DNA from: Pseudomonas massiliensis
GTDB lineage: Bacteria > Pseudomonadota > Gammaproteobacteria > Pseudomonadales > Pseudomonadaceae
Assembly (NCBI RefSeq): GCF_000826105.1
Contig: NZ_CCYK01000004.1
Span: 310,001-374,000 of the forward strand
DNA: 64,000 nucleotides
Direction: 5' to 3'
Position numbers and translations under genes: made by a program. This document shows positions 25,985-35,330 of the stretch, one piece after another (position 1 is the stretch's first letter; each line of letters begins with the position of its first letter). A model generated the notes under the pieces. That model made no database searches and was not told the origin of the DNA. It was given only the letters and a program-made list of their open reading frames with translations.

Positions 25985-26722
25985 TCAAGCCACCACGCCA
26001 CTGGCGGTACGGGCCAGGCAATAGACATCCACCCGGTGGGCGTCCGCCTCGAGCAGTAGCCTCGCCAGGGCCGTCGCGGTCGCGCCAGTGGTCATGACGT
26101 CATCGACGATGGCCAGGTGCAGGCCTTGGACCTTCGCCTTCGCGCTCAAGGCGAAGGCCCCCTTCAGGTTGCCTTGACGGGCAACCAGGTCCAGGCCTTG
26201 CTGGGCGGGCGTGTTGCGCAGACGCACCAGGCTACCGGCCGGCGCCGGGATGCGCAGCCGTCTCGATAGGTCATCGGCCAAGGCTTGCGCCTGGTTGAAG
26301 CCGCGCTGGCGCAAGCGCTTGGCTGCCATCGGTACGGCCAGCAATTGCTGGGGCCGCGGCAGCCCCTGCTGGTAGCGGTGGGTGAGCCAAGCGCCAAGCC
26401 TGTCGGCCAACAGCCGGCCCATGGGGCGGTTTCCCCTGTGCTTGAAGGCCAGGATGGCTGCATCCAGAGGGAAATCGTAGGTCCAGGGGGCTTCGACACA
26501 GGCGAACGGCGGCGGTGCCACTTCGCATTTCGCGCAACACTGGCTATCGAAGGTCAGCGGCAGCGCGCAGTGCAGGCAACGCTGGCGGGCCCAGGGCAAA
26601 TCCTCTTCGCAGCCCGAGCAGAGCGGGTAAGGGTTATCGCCGCGGGCACCACAGAAATAACAGGTTTGATTAAATTTTGAGCATATGTCGACCAGTAGGT
26701 CGCGTAGCGGTTGACAGCGCAT
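25985..26722 (-). CDS. ComF family phosphoribosyltransferase-like protein
   Basis: A 245-residue protein. The N-terminal zinc-ribbon cysteines are CYFCGARGDNPYPLCSGCEE (residues 21-40) plus a second pair around 60-66. The C-terminal phosphoribosyltransferase motif is LAIVDDVMTTGATATALARL. ComF/GntX family members act in DNA uptake or gluconate use in some bacteria; the role in Pseudomonas is unclear. It is divergent from bioB with an 83-base shared promoter region. In this family it commonly neighbours bioB. Confidence 0.88.
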   Translation of the reverse strand: MRCQPLRDLLVDICSKFNQTCYFCGARGDNPYPLCSGCEEDLPWARQRCLHCALPLTFDSQCCAKCEVAPPPFACVEAPWTYDFPLDAAILAFKHRGNRPMGRLLADRLGAWLTHRYQQGLPRPQQLLAVPMAAKRLRQRGFNQAQALADDLSRRLRIPAPAGSLVRLRNTPAQQGLDLVARQGNLKGAFALSAKAKVQGLHLAIVDDVMTTGATATALARLLLEADAHRVDVYCLARTASGVVA

Positions 26723-26805
26723 GGGCCTTCCTTGACCATTTGTTTCCTACCGTGAACCGCCAGGCGTGGTCGCCCGGCGCATCTGCATAAACCAAGGAAA
26801 CCCCG

Positions 26806-27864
26806 ATGAGCGCCAGCCTGAACAGCCCGCTGCGTCATGATTGGACCCTGTCCGAAGTCAAGGCCCTCTTTACCCAGCCCTTCAACGACCTGCTGTTCCA
26901 CGCCATGAGCGTGCATCGCGCCCACTTCGACCCCAACCAGGTTCAGGTTTCCACCCTATTGTCCATCAAGACCGGTGCCTGTCCGGAAGACTGCAAGTAT
27001 TGCCCCCAGTCCGGGCACTACAACACCGGCCTGGAAAAGGAAAAGCTGCTGGAGGTGCAGAAGGTCATCGAGGAGGCCGCCCGCGCCAAGGCGATCGGTT
27101 CCACCCGCTTTTGCATGGGGGCGGCCTGGAAGCATCCATCGGCCAAGGACATGCCTTACGTGCTGGAGATGGTCCGCGGGGTCAAGGCCTTGGGGCTGGA
27201 AACCTGCATGACCCTGGGCCGCCTCGATCGTGACCAGACCGTTGCCCTGGCCGAGGCCGGCCTGGACTACTACAACCACAACCTGGACACCTCCCCAGAG
27301 TTCTACGGCAACATCATCACTACCCGTACTTATGGCGAGCGCCTGCAAACCCTGGCCTATGTTCGTGACGCCGGCATGAAGATCTGCTCCGGCGGCATCC
27401 TGGGCATGGGCGAATCGCTGGACGACCGCGCCGGCCTGCTCATCCAGCTGGCGAACCTGCCCGAGCATCCAGAGTCGGTGCCGATCAACATGCTGGTGAA
27501 AGTTGCCGGCACTCCGCTGGAAAACGCCGAGGACGTGGACCCCTTCGATTTCATCCGCATGCTGGCGGTGGCGCGCATCCTGATGCCGCGCTCCCATGTG
27601 CGCCTGTCCGCCGGCCGCGAGCAGATGAATGAACAGATGCAGGCGTTGGCCTTCATGGCCGGAGCCAACTCCATTTTCTACGGCGAGAAGCTGCTGACCA
27701 CCGCCAACCCGCAGGCCGACAAGGACATGCGTCTGTTCGCCCGGCTGGGCATTCGTCCGGAAGCTCGCGAGGAGCATGACGACGAGGTTCACCAGGCGGC
27801 GATCGAGCAAGCCCTGGTCGAGCAGCGCAGCGGCGAACTGTTCTACGACGCCGCGGCCGTATAA
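26806..27864 (+). CDS. bioB: Biotin synthase
   Basis: A 352-residue radical SAM protein. [14 protein letters not shown] supplies the 4Fe-4S cysteines 59, 63 and 66, and [12 protein letters not shown] and [19 protein letters not shown] are BioB hallmarks. It inserts sulfur into dethiobiotin, the last step of biotin synthesis. It is the first gene of bioBFHCD and 3 bases ahead of bioF. No clear BirA operator palindrome was recognised upstream. Confidence 0.97.
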   Translation: MSASLNSPLRHDWTLSEVKALFTQPFNDLLFHAMSVHRAHFDPNQVQVSTLLSIKTGACPEDCKYCPQSGHYNTGLEKEKLLEVQKVIEEAARAKAIGSTRFCMGAAWKHPSAKDMPYVLEMVRGVKALGLETCMTLGRLDRDQTVALAEAGLDYYNHNLDTSPEFYGNIITTRTYGERLQTLAYVRDAGMKICSGGILGMGESLDDRAGLLIQLANLPEHPESVPINMLVKVAGTPLENAEDVDPFDFIRMLAVARILMPRSHVRLSAGREQMNEQMQALAFMAGANSIFYGEKLLTTANPQADKDMRLFARLGIRPEAREEHDDEVHQAAIEQALVEQRSGELFYDAAAV

Positions 27865-27867
27865 GGC

Positions 27868-29040
27868 ATGGCGTTCGACCTTCAGGCGCGCCTGGCCCAA
27901 CGGCGCGCTGAAAGCCTTTATCGCCAGCGTCCCACCCTGGAAAGTCCCCAAGGGCCAGACGTAGTCGTGGATGGTCAGCGGTTATTGGCTTTCTGCAGTA
28001 ACGATTACCTGGGCCTGGGCAACCATCCGGAGGTGATCAAGGCCTGGCGCGACGGTGCCGAACGCTGGGGCGTAGGTGCCGGGGCATCGCATCTGGTGAT
28101 CGGCCATAGTGCCCCGCACCATGCGCTGGAGGAAGCTCTAGCGGAATTGACCGGGCGACCCCGCGCCCTGCTGTTTTCCACAGGCTACATGGCCAACCTG
28201 GGAGCCGTAACGGCATTGGTGGGCAAAGGCGACAGCGTGTTCGAAGATCGTCTCAATCACGCGTCCCTGCTGGACGCGGGCTTGCTCAGCGGCGCCCGTT
28301 TCTCTCGCTACCTGCACAACGATCCGGTAAGCCTGGCCAGCCGCCTGACGAGCGCGCAGGGGGACGCCTTGGTGATCACCGACGGCGTGTTCAGCATGGA
28401 TGGCAACCTGGCCGACCTGCCTGCCCTGGCCGAAGTCGCCCGCGCCAGGCGTGCGTGGCTGATGGTGGACGATGCCCACGGCGTGGGCGTGCTCGGCGCC
28501 CAGGGTGGCGGCATCGTGGAGCACTTCGGCCTCGGCCTGGAGGAGGTGCCCGTATTGGTCGGCACCCTCGGCAAGGCGTTTGGTACCGCTGGCGCCTTTG
28601 TCGCGGGCAGCGAGGCCCTGGTCGAATGCTTGATCCAGTTCGCCCGCCCTTACATCTACACCACCGGTCAGCCCCCCGCGCTGGCCTGCGCAACCTTGAA
28701 GAGCCTGGAGTTGGCGCGCCGGGAAACCTGGCGGCGGGCGCACCTGGCGGTCCTGGTAGAGCAGTTTCGCAGCGGTGCCGAGGCCTTGGGCCTTGACCTG
28801 ATGCCCAGCCACACGCCCATCCAGCCCATCGTGGTGGGTAGTAGCGAGCGTGCCATGGCGTGGTCCGGGCGTTTGCGCGAACGCGGCTTGCTGGTCACGG
28901 CCATTCGCCCGCCCACGGTGCCGGCCGGCAGCGCCCGCTTGCGAGTCACCCTGAGCGCGGCCCATAGCCAGGCCCAAGTCGCGCGCCTGCTTGAGGGTTT
29001 GGCTGAATGCCAAGCGCAACTGGGGGCCCTGGATGAGTGA
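27868..29040 (+). CDS. bioF: 8-amino-7-oxononanoate synthase
   Basis: A 390-residue PLP enzyme. The Schiff-base lysine is Lys236 in [13 protein letters not shown], with [11 protein letters not shown] upstream. It condenses pimeloyl-ACP with alanine to give 8-amino-7-oxononanoate. The TGA overlaps the bioH start by 8 bases. Confidence 0.96.
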   Translation: MAFDLQARLAQRRAESLYRQRPTLESPQGPDVVVDGQRLLAFCSNDYLGLGNHPEVIKAWRDGAERWGVGAGASHLVIGHSAPHHALEEALAELTGRPRALLFSTGYMANLGAVTALVGKGDSVFEDRLNHASLLDAGLLSGARFSRYLHNDPVSLASRLTSAQGDALVITDGVFSMDGNLADLPALAEVARARRAWLMVDDAHGVGVLGAQGGGIVEHFGLGLEEVPVLVGTLGKAFGTAGAFVAGSEALVECLIQFARPYIYTTGQPPALACATLKSLELARRETWRRAHLAVLVEQFRSGAEALGLDLMPSHTPIQPIVVGSSERAMAWSGRLRERGLLVTAIRPPTVPAGSARLRVTLSAAHSQAQVARLLEGLAECQAQLGALDE

Positions 29041-29740
29041 AGTATTGGCCCTGCTGTCGGGCTGGGGATTGGGCTCGGCGCCATTGCGGCCCCTGGCCCA
29101 GGCGCTGGAAGCTGCTCGCCCGGGTGCGCGAGTAGAACTGGTGCCGTTGCCGCAGATGGGCAACGCCGAGGCGGCGCTGACCGCGCTGGATCAGGTGGTG
29201 CCCGCAGGCGCGTGGCTGCTGGGCTGGTCGTTGGGCGGGATGCTGGCTACAGCGTTGGCGGCGCGCCGTGGCACGGCTTGCCCTGGGCTGGTTACCTTTG
29301 CCAGCAACCCCTGTTTCGTCGCCCGCGAGGATTGGCCTGCGGCCATGGCGCCGGAGGTATTCGACGGTTTTGCCCAACTGTGCGCAACCGACCGGGCCGC
29401 TACGCTCAAGCGCTTCTCGCTGCTCTGCGCTCAGGGGAGCCCGGCTGCGCGTGGCCTGGCCAGGCAGTTGGCCGAGGGCGGCCCCGCCTATGCCGACTCG
29501 GCCGCGCTGGGATTACTGGCCGCGCTGGACAACCGAGCCGCCGTGGCGCGCCTGCGGCTGCCGCAGTTGCACCTGTTCGCCGAGGCTGATGCCTTGGTGC
29601 CGATAGCGGCTGCCACGGCCTTGGGCAAGCTGGCACCAGGCGCCATTGTGGCAGCGATGCCCGGATGCCATGCCTGGGTGAACGAGGCGGCCACGGAGGT
29701 GGCGGTCCGAGTGGCAGCGTTCATTGAGGAGGCGGCATGA
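29033..29740 (+). CDS. bioH: Pimeloyl-ACP methyl ester esterase
   Basis: 235 residues from the ATG overlapping the bioF end. The alpha/beta-hydrolase nucleophile is Ser66 in GWSLGG. A late Asp (FAEADALVP) and His ([11 protein letters not shown]) complete the probable triad. It removes the methyl group protecting pimeloyl-ACP. It overlaps bioC by 4 bases (ATGA) and lies in the operon between bioF and bioC, the usual place in Pseudomonas. Confidence 0.92.
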   Translation: MSEVLALLSGWGLGSAPLRPLAQALEAARPGARVELVPLPQMGNAEAALTALDQVVPAGAWLLGWSLGGMLATALAARRGTACPGLVTFASNPCFVAREDWPAAMAPEVFDGFAQLCATDRAATLKRFSLLCAQGSPAARGLARQLAEGGPAYADSAALGLLAALDNRAAVARLRLPQLHLFAEADALVPIAAATALGKLAPGAIVAAMPGCHAWVNEAATEVAVRVAAFIEEAA

Positions 29741-30531
29741 CCGAGATTCATGCCGGTTTGCCGGACAAGCGTCAGGTCGCGGCCTCGTTCTCCCGCGCCG
29801 CCACAACCTACGACAGCGTCGCCGCCTTCCAGCGTGGGGTCGGGGAGCATCTGTTAAGCATGCTTCCTCCAACGCTGACGCCGCGCCTGTGGCTGGACCT
29901 AGGCAGCGGCACCGGCCATTTCAGCCGTCGGCTGGACCAATGCTTTACCTCGGCGCAAGGGCTGGCCCTGGATATCGCCGAGGGCATGCTCGCCCATGCT
30001 CGCGGCCTGGGCGGGGCTGTCTGGCATGTGGCCGCGGATGCGGAGAACCTGCCTCTGCACTCCGACACGCTGGATCTGGTATTCAGCAGCCTGGCGCTGC
30101 AATGGTGCGGCGACTTCCGGCGGGTGCTTACCCAAGTGCGCGATGCGCTCAAGCCGCGGGGGCATTTTGCGTTCAGCAGCCTATGCACCGGCACCCTGGC
30201 CGAGTTGCGCAGCAGTTGGGAGGCCGCCGACGGGCAGGTGCATGTGAACCGCTTCCGCGCGTTCGAAACCTACCACCGCCTGTGCGCCGAGAGCGGCCTG
30301 AAGGTGCTGGAGCTTGAATGCCGGCCTTGGGTACTCCACTACCCGGACGTACGCGGCCTCACTCACGAACTCAAGGCGCTCGGCGCCCACAATCTTAACC
30401 CTGGCCGCCCGGGAGGCCTTACCGGCCGCGCCCGAGTCGCCGCCATGATGCAGGCTTACGAACGCTGGCGAACCCCCGCCGGGCTGCCCGCCACTTATCA
30501 AGTGGTCTACGGCGTTCTTCGCAAAGCTTGA
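29737..30531 (+). CDS. bioC: Malonyl-ACP O-methyltransferase
   Basis: A 264-residue SAM-dependent methyltransferase with [14 protein letters not shown] (residues 53-66) for SAM binding and [19 protein letters not shown] in the following motif. It methylates the malonyl carboxyl to start pimelate synthesis on the fatty-acid machinery. The start overlaps the bioH stop. Confidence 0.95.
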   Translation: MTEIHAGLPDKRQVAASFSRAATTYDSVAAFQRGVGEHLLSMLPPTLTPRLWLDLGSGTGHFSRRLDQCFTSAQGLALDIAEGMLAHARGLGGAVWHVAADAENLPLHSDTLDLVFSSLALQWCGDFRRVLTQVRDALKPRGHFAFSSLCTGTLAELRSSWEAADGQVHVNRFRAFETYHRLCAESGLKVLELECRPWVLHYPDVRGLTHELKALGAHNLNPGRPGGLTGRARVAAMMQAYERWRTPAGLPATYQVVYGVLRKA

Positions 30532-30543
30532 CGAGACATACTC

Positions 30544-31224
30544 ATGACCGCTGCTTATTTCGTAACCGGTACCGATACCGAAGTCGGCAAGACCACCCTC
30601 AGCGCTGGGCTGCTTCAGGCTGCCAAACGCCAGGGCCTGAGCACTCTCGGCGCCAAGCCGGTGGCCTCCGGCTGCGAATGGGCCGAGGGTGCGCTGCGCA
30701 ACAGCGACGCCTCGGCACTCATGGCCGAAAGCACCCTGAAACTGCCCTACGAAGCCATCAATCCCTATGCCTTCGAACCGGCCATTGCACCCCATATCGC
30801 CGCGCAAGAGGCAGGCGTAGCGCTGACCGCCCAGGCCCTGCTGGCCCCCATGCGCAAGGTACTGGCCGAGCAGGCAGACTTCACCCTGATCGAAGGGGCG
30901 GGCGGCTGGCGCGTACCCCTGGCCGGGCAAGACAATCTGTCCGACCTGGCCATCGCCTTGGGCTTGCCCGTGATACTGGTGGTCGGGGTGCGCCTGGGAT
31001 GTATCAACCATGCCGTCCTGACGGCCGAAGCCATTGCCCGTGATGGCCTGCAACTGGCGGGCTGGGTGGCCAACATCATCGACCCTGGCACCTCTCGCCT
31101 GGACGCCAACCTCGATACCCTGGCCCAACGGCTGTGTGCCCCGTGCCTGGGGAGGGTGCCGCGCCTCGACTTTCCCGGCGCTGCCGCGGTGGCCGACCAT
31201 CTGGACCTGAGCCGGCTGGCCTGA
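30544..31224 (+). CDS. bioD: Dethiobiotin synthetase
   Basis: A 226-residue ATP-dependent carboxylase. TGTDTEVGKTTL (residues 8-19) is the P-loop typical of BioD, with KPVASGCEWAEG and LIEGAGGWRVPL following. It forms the ureido ring of dethiobiotin. It is the last gene of bioBFHCD. The aminotransferase bioA is not in this window, as is usual in Pseudomonas. Confidence 0.96.
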   Translation: MTAAYFVTGTDTEVGKTTLSAGLLQAAKRQGLSTLGAKPVASGCEWAEGALRNSDASALMAESTLKLPYEAINPYAFEPAIAPHIAAQEAGVALTAQALLAPMRKVLAEQADFTLIEGAGGWRVPLAGQDNLSDLAIALGLPVILVVGVRLGCINHAVLTAEAIARDGLQLAGWVANIIDPGTSRLDANLDTLAQRLCAPCLGRVPRLDFPGAAAVADHLDLSRLA

Positions 31225-31295
31225 CCAACGTCGCTTTACGTCGCCCATAGACGGCGTACACTGATGGCACATAGCCAAGCAGGGGCACCGCCGCC

Positions 31296-31586
31296 ATGCA
31301 GATTACCTCTTCGATGAATTCCGGGCTCAGCCTGATCCAGGTCGCCAGCGCACGCTTCGATAACGCCGCCACTGCCGTGGCCGGCGTGGAGAACGACAGT
31401 CCTGCCCTAAGCCAATCCACCGGCTACCAGGCCCAACGGCTTCAGGCCGTGGACAGCAGCCAGCAAACCGACCTGGCCGCGCTCACGGTGCAGATGACCC
31501 AGGCAGCCTTGCAGGTAGAGGCCGGGGCAAAGGTGGAAAAGGCGTCCGACCGGGCCCTGGGAACGATGATCGATACCTATGCCTGA
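31296..31586 (+). CDS. Small protein resembling fused ends of flagellar rod/hook proteins
   Basis: A 96-residue protein. The N-terminal helix SGLSLIQVASARFDNAATAV resembles the opening helix of FlgB/FlgC/FlgG-type proteins. The C-terminal part QMTQAALQVEAGAKVEKASD followed by RALGTMIDTYA resembles the closing helix (ANAKVI..AD.ML..LL) of the same family. The central globular domain is absent. AGGGGC is the likely ribosome-binding site. The neighbours bioD and an acyl-CoA dehydrogenase give no flagellar context. A strong terminator follows. Function unknown; the rod-like reading is inference. Confidence 0.6.
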   Translation: MQITSSMNSGLSLIQVASARFDNAATAVAGVENDSPALSQSTGYQAQRLQAVDSSQQTDLAALTVQMTQAALQVEAGAKVEKASDRALGTMIDTYA

Positions 31587-31638
31587 AGCGCTCACCGAAC
31601 GCTTCGTTACCTTGCTTCACTAAGCATCCGAATGCACA

Positions 31639-31681
31639 GACGCCCCTCCCGCGCTTTAGCGCAGGCGGGGCGTCTTGCTTT
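31639..31681 (+). terminator. Intrinsic terminator
   Basis: GACGCCCC (31639-31646) pairs with GGGGCGTC (31667-31674) with a further GCG(C)/GCGC inner stem, followed by TTGCTTT. It follows the 96-residue gene at 31586. Confidence 0.8.
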
Positions 31682-31833
31682 GGGTCGAGGTGACAGGCTG
31701 CACCCCGGGGCCTATTGACAACCCATCTGGCATAAACGTATGTTTCAAACACCTGTTTGACGCGTCCGCCGTGGGTGGATGCCTCTATTATTGCGGTTTA
31801 CCTCCCATCGGATTCAGCACAGAGGTTTTCGTT

Positions 31834-33639
31834 ATGCCCGAGTTCAAGGCCCCCTTGCGTGATATTCGCTTCGTTCGTGACGAATTGCTCGGCTACGAGG
31901 CGCATTATCAAAGCCTGCCTGGTTGCCAGGACGCGACTCCGGATATGGTGGATGCCATCCTCGAGGAAGGCGCCAAGTTCTGCGAGCAGGTGCTGGCGCC
32001 GCTCAACCGCGTCGGCGACCTGGAAGGCTGCACCTGGTCCGAAGCAGGGGTAAAGACCCCTACCGGTTTCAAGGAAGCCTACCAGCAGTTCGTCGAAGGC
32101 GGCTGGCCAAGCCTGGCCCACGACGTGGAACACGGCGGCCAGGGCCTTCCCGAGTCCCTGGGCCTGGCGATCAGCGAACTGGTGGGTACCGCCAACTGGT
32201 CCTGGGGCATGTACCCCGGCCTGTCCCATGGCGCCATGAACACCATTTCTGCGCATGGCACCCCTGAGCAACAGCACACCTACCTGACCAAGCTGGTGTC
32301 CGGCCAATGGACCGGCACCATGTGCCTGACCGAACCTCATTGCGGTACCGACCTGGGTATGCTGCGCACCAAGGCCGAGCCACAGGCCGATGGCAGCTAC
32401 AAGGTCAGCGGTACCAAGATCTTCATCTCGGCCGGCGAACACGACATGGCCGAGAACATCGTGCACATCGTACTGGCTCGCCTGCCGGATGCGCCCGCCG
32501 GCACCAAGGGGATTTCCCTGTTCATCGTGCCCAAGTTCCTGCCCAATGCCGAAGGCGGCGTGGGTGAGCGCAACGGCGTGTCCTGTGGTTCCCTGGAACA
32601 CAAGATGGGTATCCACGGCAACGCCACCTGCGTGATGAACTTCGACGGCGCGACCGGCTTCCTGATCGGCCCGGCCAACAAGGGCCTGAATTGCATGTTC
32701 ACCTTCATGAACACCGCGCGCCTGGGCACCGCGCTGCAGGGCCTGGCCCATGCCGAGATCGCCTTCCAGGGCGGCCTCAAATATGCCCGCGAGCGCCTGC
32801 AGATGCGTTCGCTGACCGGCCCGAAAGCACCGGAAAAACCAGCCGACCCGATCATCGTGCATCCGGACGTGCGTCGCATGTTGCTGACCATGAAAGCCTT
32901 CGCTGAAGGCAACCGGGCGATGGTGTACTTCACGTCCAAGCTGGTGGACATCGTCAAGTACAGCCAGGATGAAGAAGAGAAGAAGCGCGCTGATGGCCTG
33001 CTGGCCTTCATGACGCCTATCGCCAAGGCCTTCATGACCGAAGTGGGCTTCGAAGCCGCCAACCACGGCGTGCAGATCTACGGCGGCCACGGCTTCATCG
33101 CCGAGTGGGGCATGGAGCAGAACGTGCGCGACAGCCGTATTTCCATGCTCTATGAAGGCACCACCGGCGTGCAGGCCCTCGACCTGCTGGGCCGCAAGGT
33201 GTTGATGACCCAGGGCGAGGCACTCAAGGGCTTCACCAAGATCGTGCACAAGTTCTGCCAGGCCCAGGAAGGCAATGCCGCCGTGGCCGAGTTCGTGGCA
33301 CCCCTGGCGCAGTTGAACAAGGAGTGGGGCGAGCTGACCATGAAAGTGGGCATGGCCGCCATGAAGGATCGCGAAGAAGTGGGTGCCGCCTCGGTGGACT
33401 ACCTGATGTACTCCGGTTACGCCTGCCTGGCCTACTTCTGGGCCGACATGGCGCGTGTGGCCGCCGCCAAACTGGCCGAAGGTACGTCCGAGGAAGCCTT
33501 CTACAAGGCCAAGATCAGCACCGCGCGCTTCTACTTCCAGCGCCTCCTGCCGCGTACCCGTACCCACGTGGCGGCCATGCTGTCCGGCGCCGGCAACCTG
33601 ATGGAACTGGACGAAGCGGCGTTCGACCTGGGTTACTGA
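31834..33639 (+). CDS. Acyl-CoA dehydrogenase (FAD), long form
   Basis: 601 residues from [18 protein letters not shown] with AGAGG upstream. FAD/substrate regions are [20 protein letters not shown] and [16 protein letters not shown], and the catalytic-base region is [16 protein letters not shown]-terminal helical extension of about 130 residues is typical of the roughly 600-residue class acting on medium/long-chain acyl-CoA. A paralogue lies 1.7 kb downstream, beyond a GGDEF gene. This trio order is conserved in P. putida by memory. Confidence 0.9.
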   Translation: MPEFKAPLRDIRFVRDELLGYEAHYQSLPGCQDATPDMVDAILEEGAKFCEQVLAPLNRVGDLEGCTWSEAGVKTPTGFKEAYQQFVEGGWPSLAHDVEHGGQGLPESLGLAISELVGTANWSWGMYPGLSHGAMNTISAHGTPEQQHTYLTKLVSGQWTGTMCLTEPHCGTDLGMLRTKAEPQADGSYKVSGTKIFISAGEHDMAENIVHIVLARLPDAPAGTKGISLFIVPKFLPNAEGGVGERNGVSCGSLEHKMGIHGNATCVMNFDGATGFLIGPANKGLNCMFTFMNTARLGTALQGLAHAEIAFQGGLKYARERLQMRSLTGPKAPEKPADPIIVHPDVRRMLLTMKAFAEGNRAMVYFTSKLVDIVKYSQDEEEKKRADGLLAFMTPIAKAFMTEVGFEAANHGVQIYGGHGFIAEWGMEQNVRDSRISMLYEGTTGVQALDLLGRKVLMTQGEALKGFTKIVHKFCQAQEGNAAVAEFVAPLAQLNKEWGELTMKVGMAAMKDREEVGAASVDYLMYSGYACLAYFWADMARVAAAKLAEGTSEEAFYKAKISTARFYFQRLLPRTRTHVAAMLSGAGNLMELDEAAFDLGY

Positions 33640-33665
33640 AAGCTGCGCTGTCTTGATTTGCCCGG

Positions 33666-33726
33666 GGGAGCCAGCGAAGCTGGCGAATTCGGCCCTGATT
33701 CACGGCCCTTCGCCAGTTATCGCTAG
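33666..33726. repeat. REP-like inverted repeat
   Basis: GGGAGCCAGCGAAGCTGGCG faces TTCGCCAGTTATCGCTAG. The left arm carries the same AGCCAGCGAAGCTGGCGA unit found at 18068. It follows the acyl-CoA dehydrogenase stop by 26 bases. Confidence 0.7.
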
Positions 33727-33755
33727 ACCCCACTGGATACCTCCCTGGAAGGTTC

Positions 33756-33783
33756 CATGCAGCCGCGCTTGCGCGGCTGCATG
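33756..33783. terminator. Perfect 12-bp hairpin, possible transcript end
   Basis: CATGCAGCCGCG and CGCGGCTGCATG are exactly complementary around a 4-base CTTG loop. No U-tract follows directly (AATCGAATTTT), so it may be an mRNA-stabilising hairpin or protein site rather than an intrinsic terminator. Confidence 0.45.
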
Positions 33784-33950
33784 AATCGAATTTTCCAAGC
33801 AAGCCTTCCGACCAATTGCGCCGCTGATGTGTATCGAGCTGCTAGAGTTTCGCTCCGTCCTTTGACGAATGCCTCATTCTTTCGCAGGCAAGGCCGATAC
33901 AAATAAAGGCACAATGCCATAACCTGTCTGCTGGGTCGGAGCCAGTCCCC

Positions 33951-35234
33951 TTGCCGCGTTTATCCGCCTATCGCTATAGCCATTTCGTTCCGTCTGTTCT
34001 GCTGCTTGTGGCAGGCCTGGCGGCCGCGTACGTGCGGGACCTGAATGTGTTCTTCACGTCGCTGTTCAATGTCCTTCCCACCTTGGTCCTGCTGTTGGGC
34101 GGCGCCTACTGCGCGGTCTATCGCCGCCAGCGGGAGCTGTTCCTCATGGTGACGGTGTACATCGCCTATTTCCTGCTCGATACCCAGACCGACCATTACC
34201 GGGACAACGGTAAGGTCAGGGAAGACGCCGCCGTGATCTTCCATCTCTGTTGCCTCTTGTTGCCCCTGCTCTATGGGCTTTACGGCGCCTGGCAGGAACG
34301 CACCCACTTGCTCCAGGATATGGTCGCCCGCTTCGCCGTACTGCTGGCGGTAGGCAGCGTAGCCCTGGGGCTCGAACAAAGTTTTCCCCAGGCCCTGTTG
34401 AACTGGCTGGCGGACATACGCTGGCCGGCGTTGCATGGTCAATGGATGAGCCTGATCCAGTTGGCCTATCCGGTCTTCGCATTGATGTTCGTTCTTCTTG
34501 GGGTGCAATACGTGCGTAGCCCCAGGCCCTTGCATGCCGCCCAGTTGGTCGGTTTGGCAGGGCTGTTCTGGATGCTGCCAAAGACCTTCATCCTGCCGTT
34601 CACCCTGAACATCATGTGCAGCCAGGTGATGCTGATGATTGCCGCGGCCGTCGCCCACGAGGGCTACCAGATGGCCTTCCGTGACGAGCTGACCGGCTTG
34701 CCGGGGCGGCGGGCGCTCAATGAACGCCTGCAGCGGTTGGGGCGCAATTATGTGATCGCCATGAGCGACGTAGACCACTTCAAGCGCTTCAACGACACCC
34801 ATGGCCATGATGTAGGTGACCAGGTGCTACGCCTGGTGGCCAGCAAGCTGGGCAAGATCGGCGGTGGCGGCCGCGCCTACCGCTACGGGGGAGAGGAGTT
34901 CGCGCTGGTATTCGCAGGCAAGACGCTGGAGGAGTGCCTGCCTCATCTGGAAGTGGTGCGCGGCGTGATCGCTGCCTACGTCATTCACTTGCGCGACCCG
35001 GACCGGCCAGTGGATGACCAGCAAGGCCGACAACGGCGCGGAGCGAGCGGCGCCTCCCAGGTATCGGTGACCATCAGCATTGGCGTGGCCGAGCGGCAAC
35101 TGGAGCAGCGTAGCCCGGAAGAAGTCATCAAGGCTGCCGACCAGGCCCTTTATGCGGCGAAAGGCGCCGGACGCAACTGTGTGATCGCCCAGGGCCAGAA
35201 CCGGCGAGGCGCCATCCGTACCAAGGCTGCGTGA
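33951..35234 (+). CDS. Membrane-anchored diguanylate cyclase (GGDEF domain)
   Basis: 427 residues from a TTG start with GGAG upstream; no in-frame ATG lies nearby. The first 230 residues hold about six to seven hydrophobic segments, suggesting a membrane sensor. The GGDEF domain runs from about 240 to 420, with FRDELTGLPGRRALNERL and the active-site loop RYGGEEFALVF (residues 311-321). GGEEF is compatible with cyclase activity making c-di-GMP. No obvious RxxD inhibitory site was seen just before the loop. It sits between two acyl-CoA dehydrogenase genes. Confidence 0.9.
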   Translation: MPRLSAYRYSHFVPSVLLLVAGLAAAYVRDLNVFFTSLFNVLPTLVLLLGGAYCAVYRRQRELFLMVTVYIAYFLLDTQTDHYRDNGKVREDAAVIFHLCCLLLPLLYGLYGAWQERTHLLQDMVARFAVLLAVGSVALGLEQSFPQALLNWLADIRWPALHGQWMSLIQLAYPVFALMFVLLGVQYVRSPRPLHAAQLVGLAGLFWMLPKTFILPFTLNIMCSQVMLMIAAAVAHEGYQMAFRDELTGLPGRRALNERLQRLGRNYVIAMSDVDHFKRFNDTHGHDVGDQVLRLVASKLGKIGGGGRAYRYGGEEFALVFAGKTLEECLPHLEVVRGVIAAYVIHLRDPDRPVDDQQGRQRRGASGASQVSVTISIGVAERQLEQRSPEEVIKAADQALYAAKGAGRNCVIAQGQNRRGAIRTKAA

Positions 35235-35330
35235 CTCTTATGTTGGTTTTGGTCATGCCATGACGCTACGTCTCTGATTTGTTGTTGGGCTACACTGGCG
35301 CCATCCCTGTACCTTTACTGCGAGGTTGCC

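Larger units (their letters stand above)
33640..33950. other. Intergenic region with REP-like element and perfect hairpin, no gene
   Basis: 311 bases. It holds a REP-like inverted repeat (33666-33726), a perfect 12-bp hairpin (33756-33783) and then an AT-mixed stretch that should contain the promoter of the GGDEF gene. No ORF of credible composition was found. Confidence 0.6.

Noticed and set aside
26723..26805. BirA operator between comF and bioB
   Set aside because: No convincing inverted repeat resembling a biotin operator was found in this 83-base gap.
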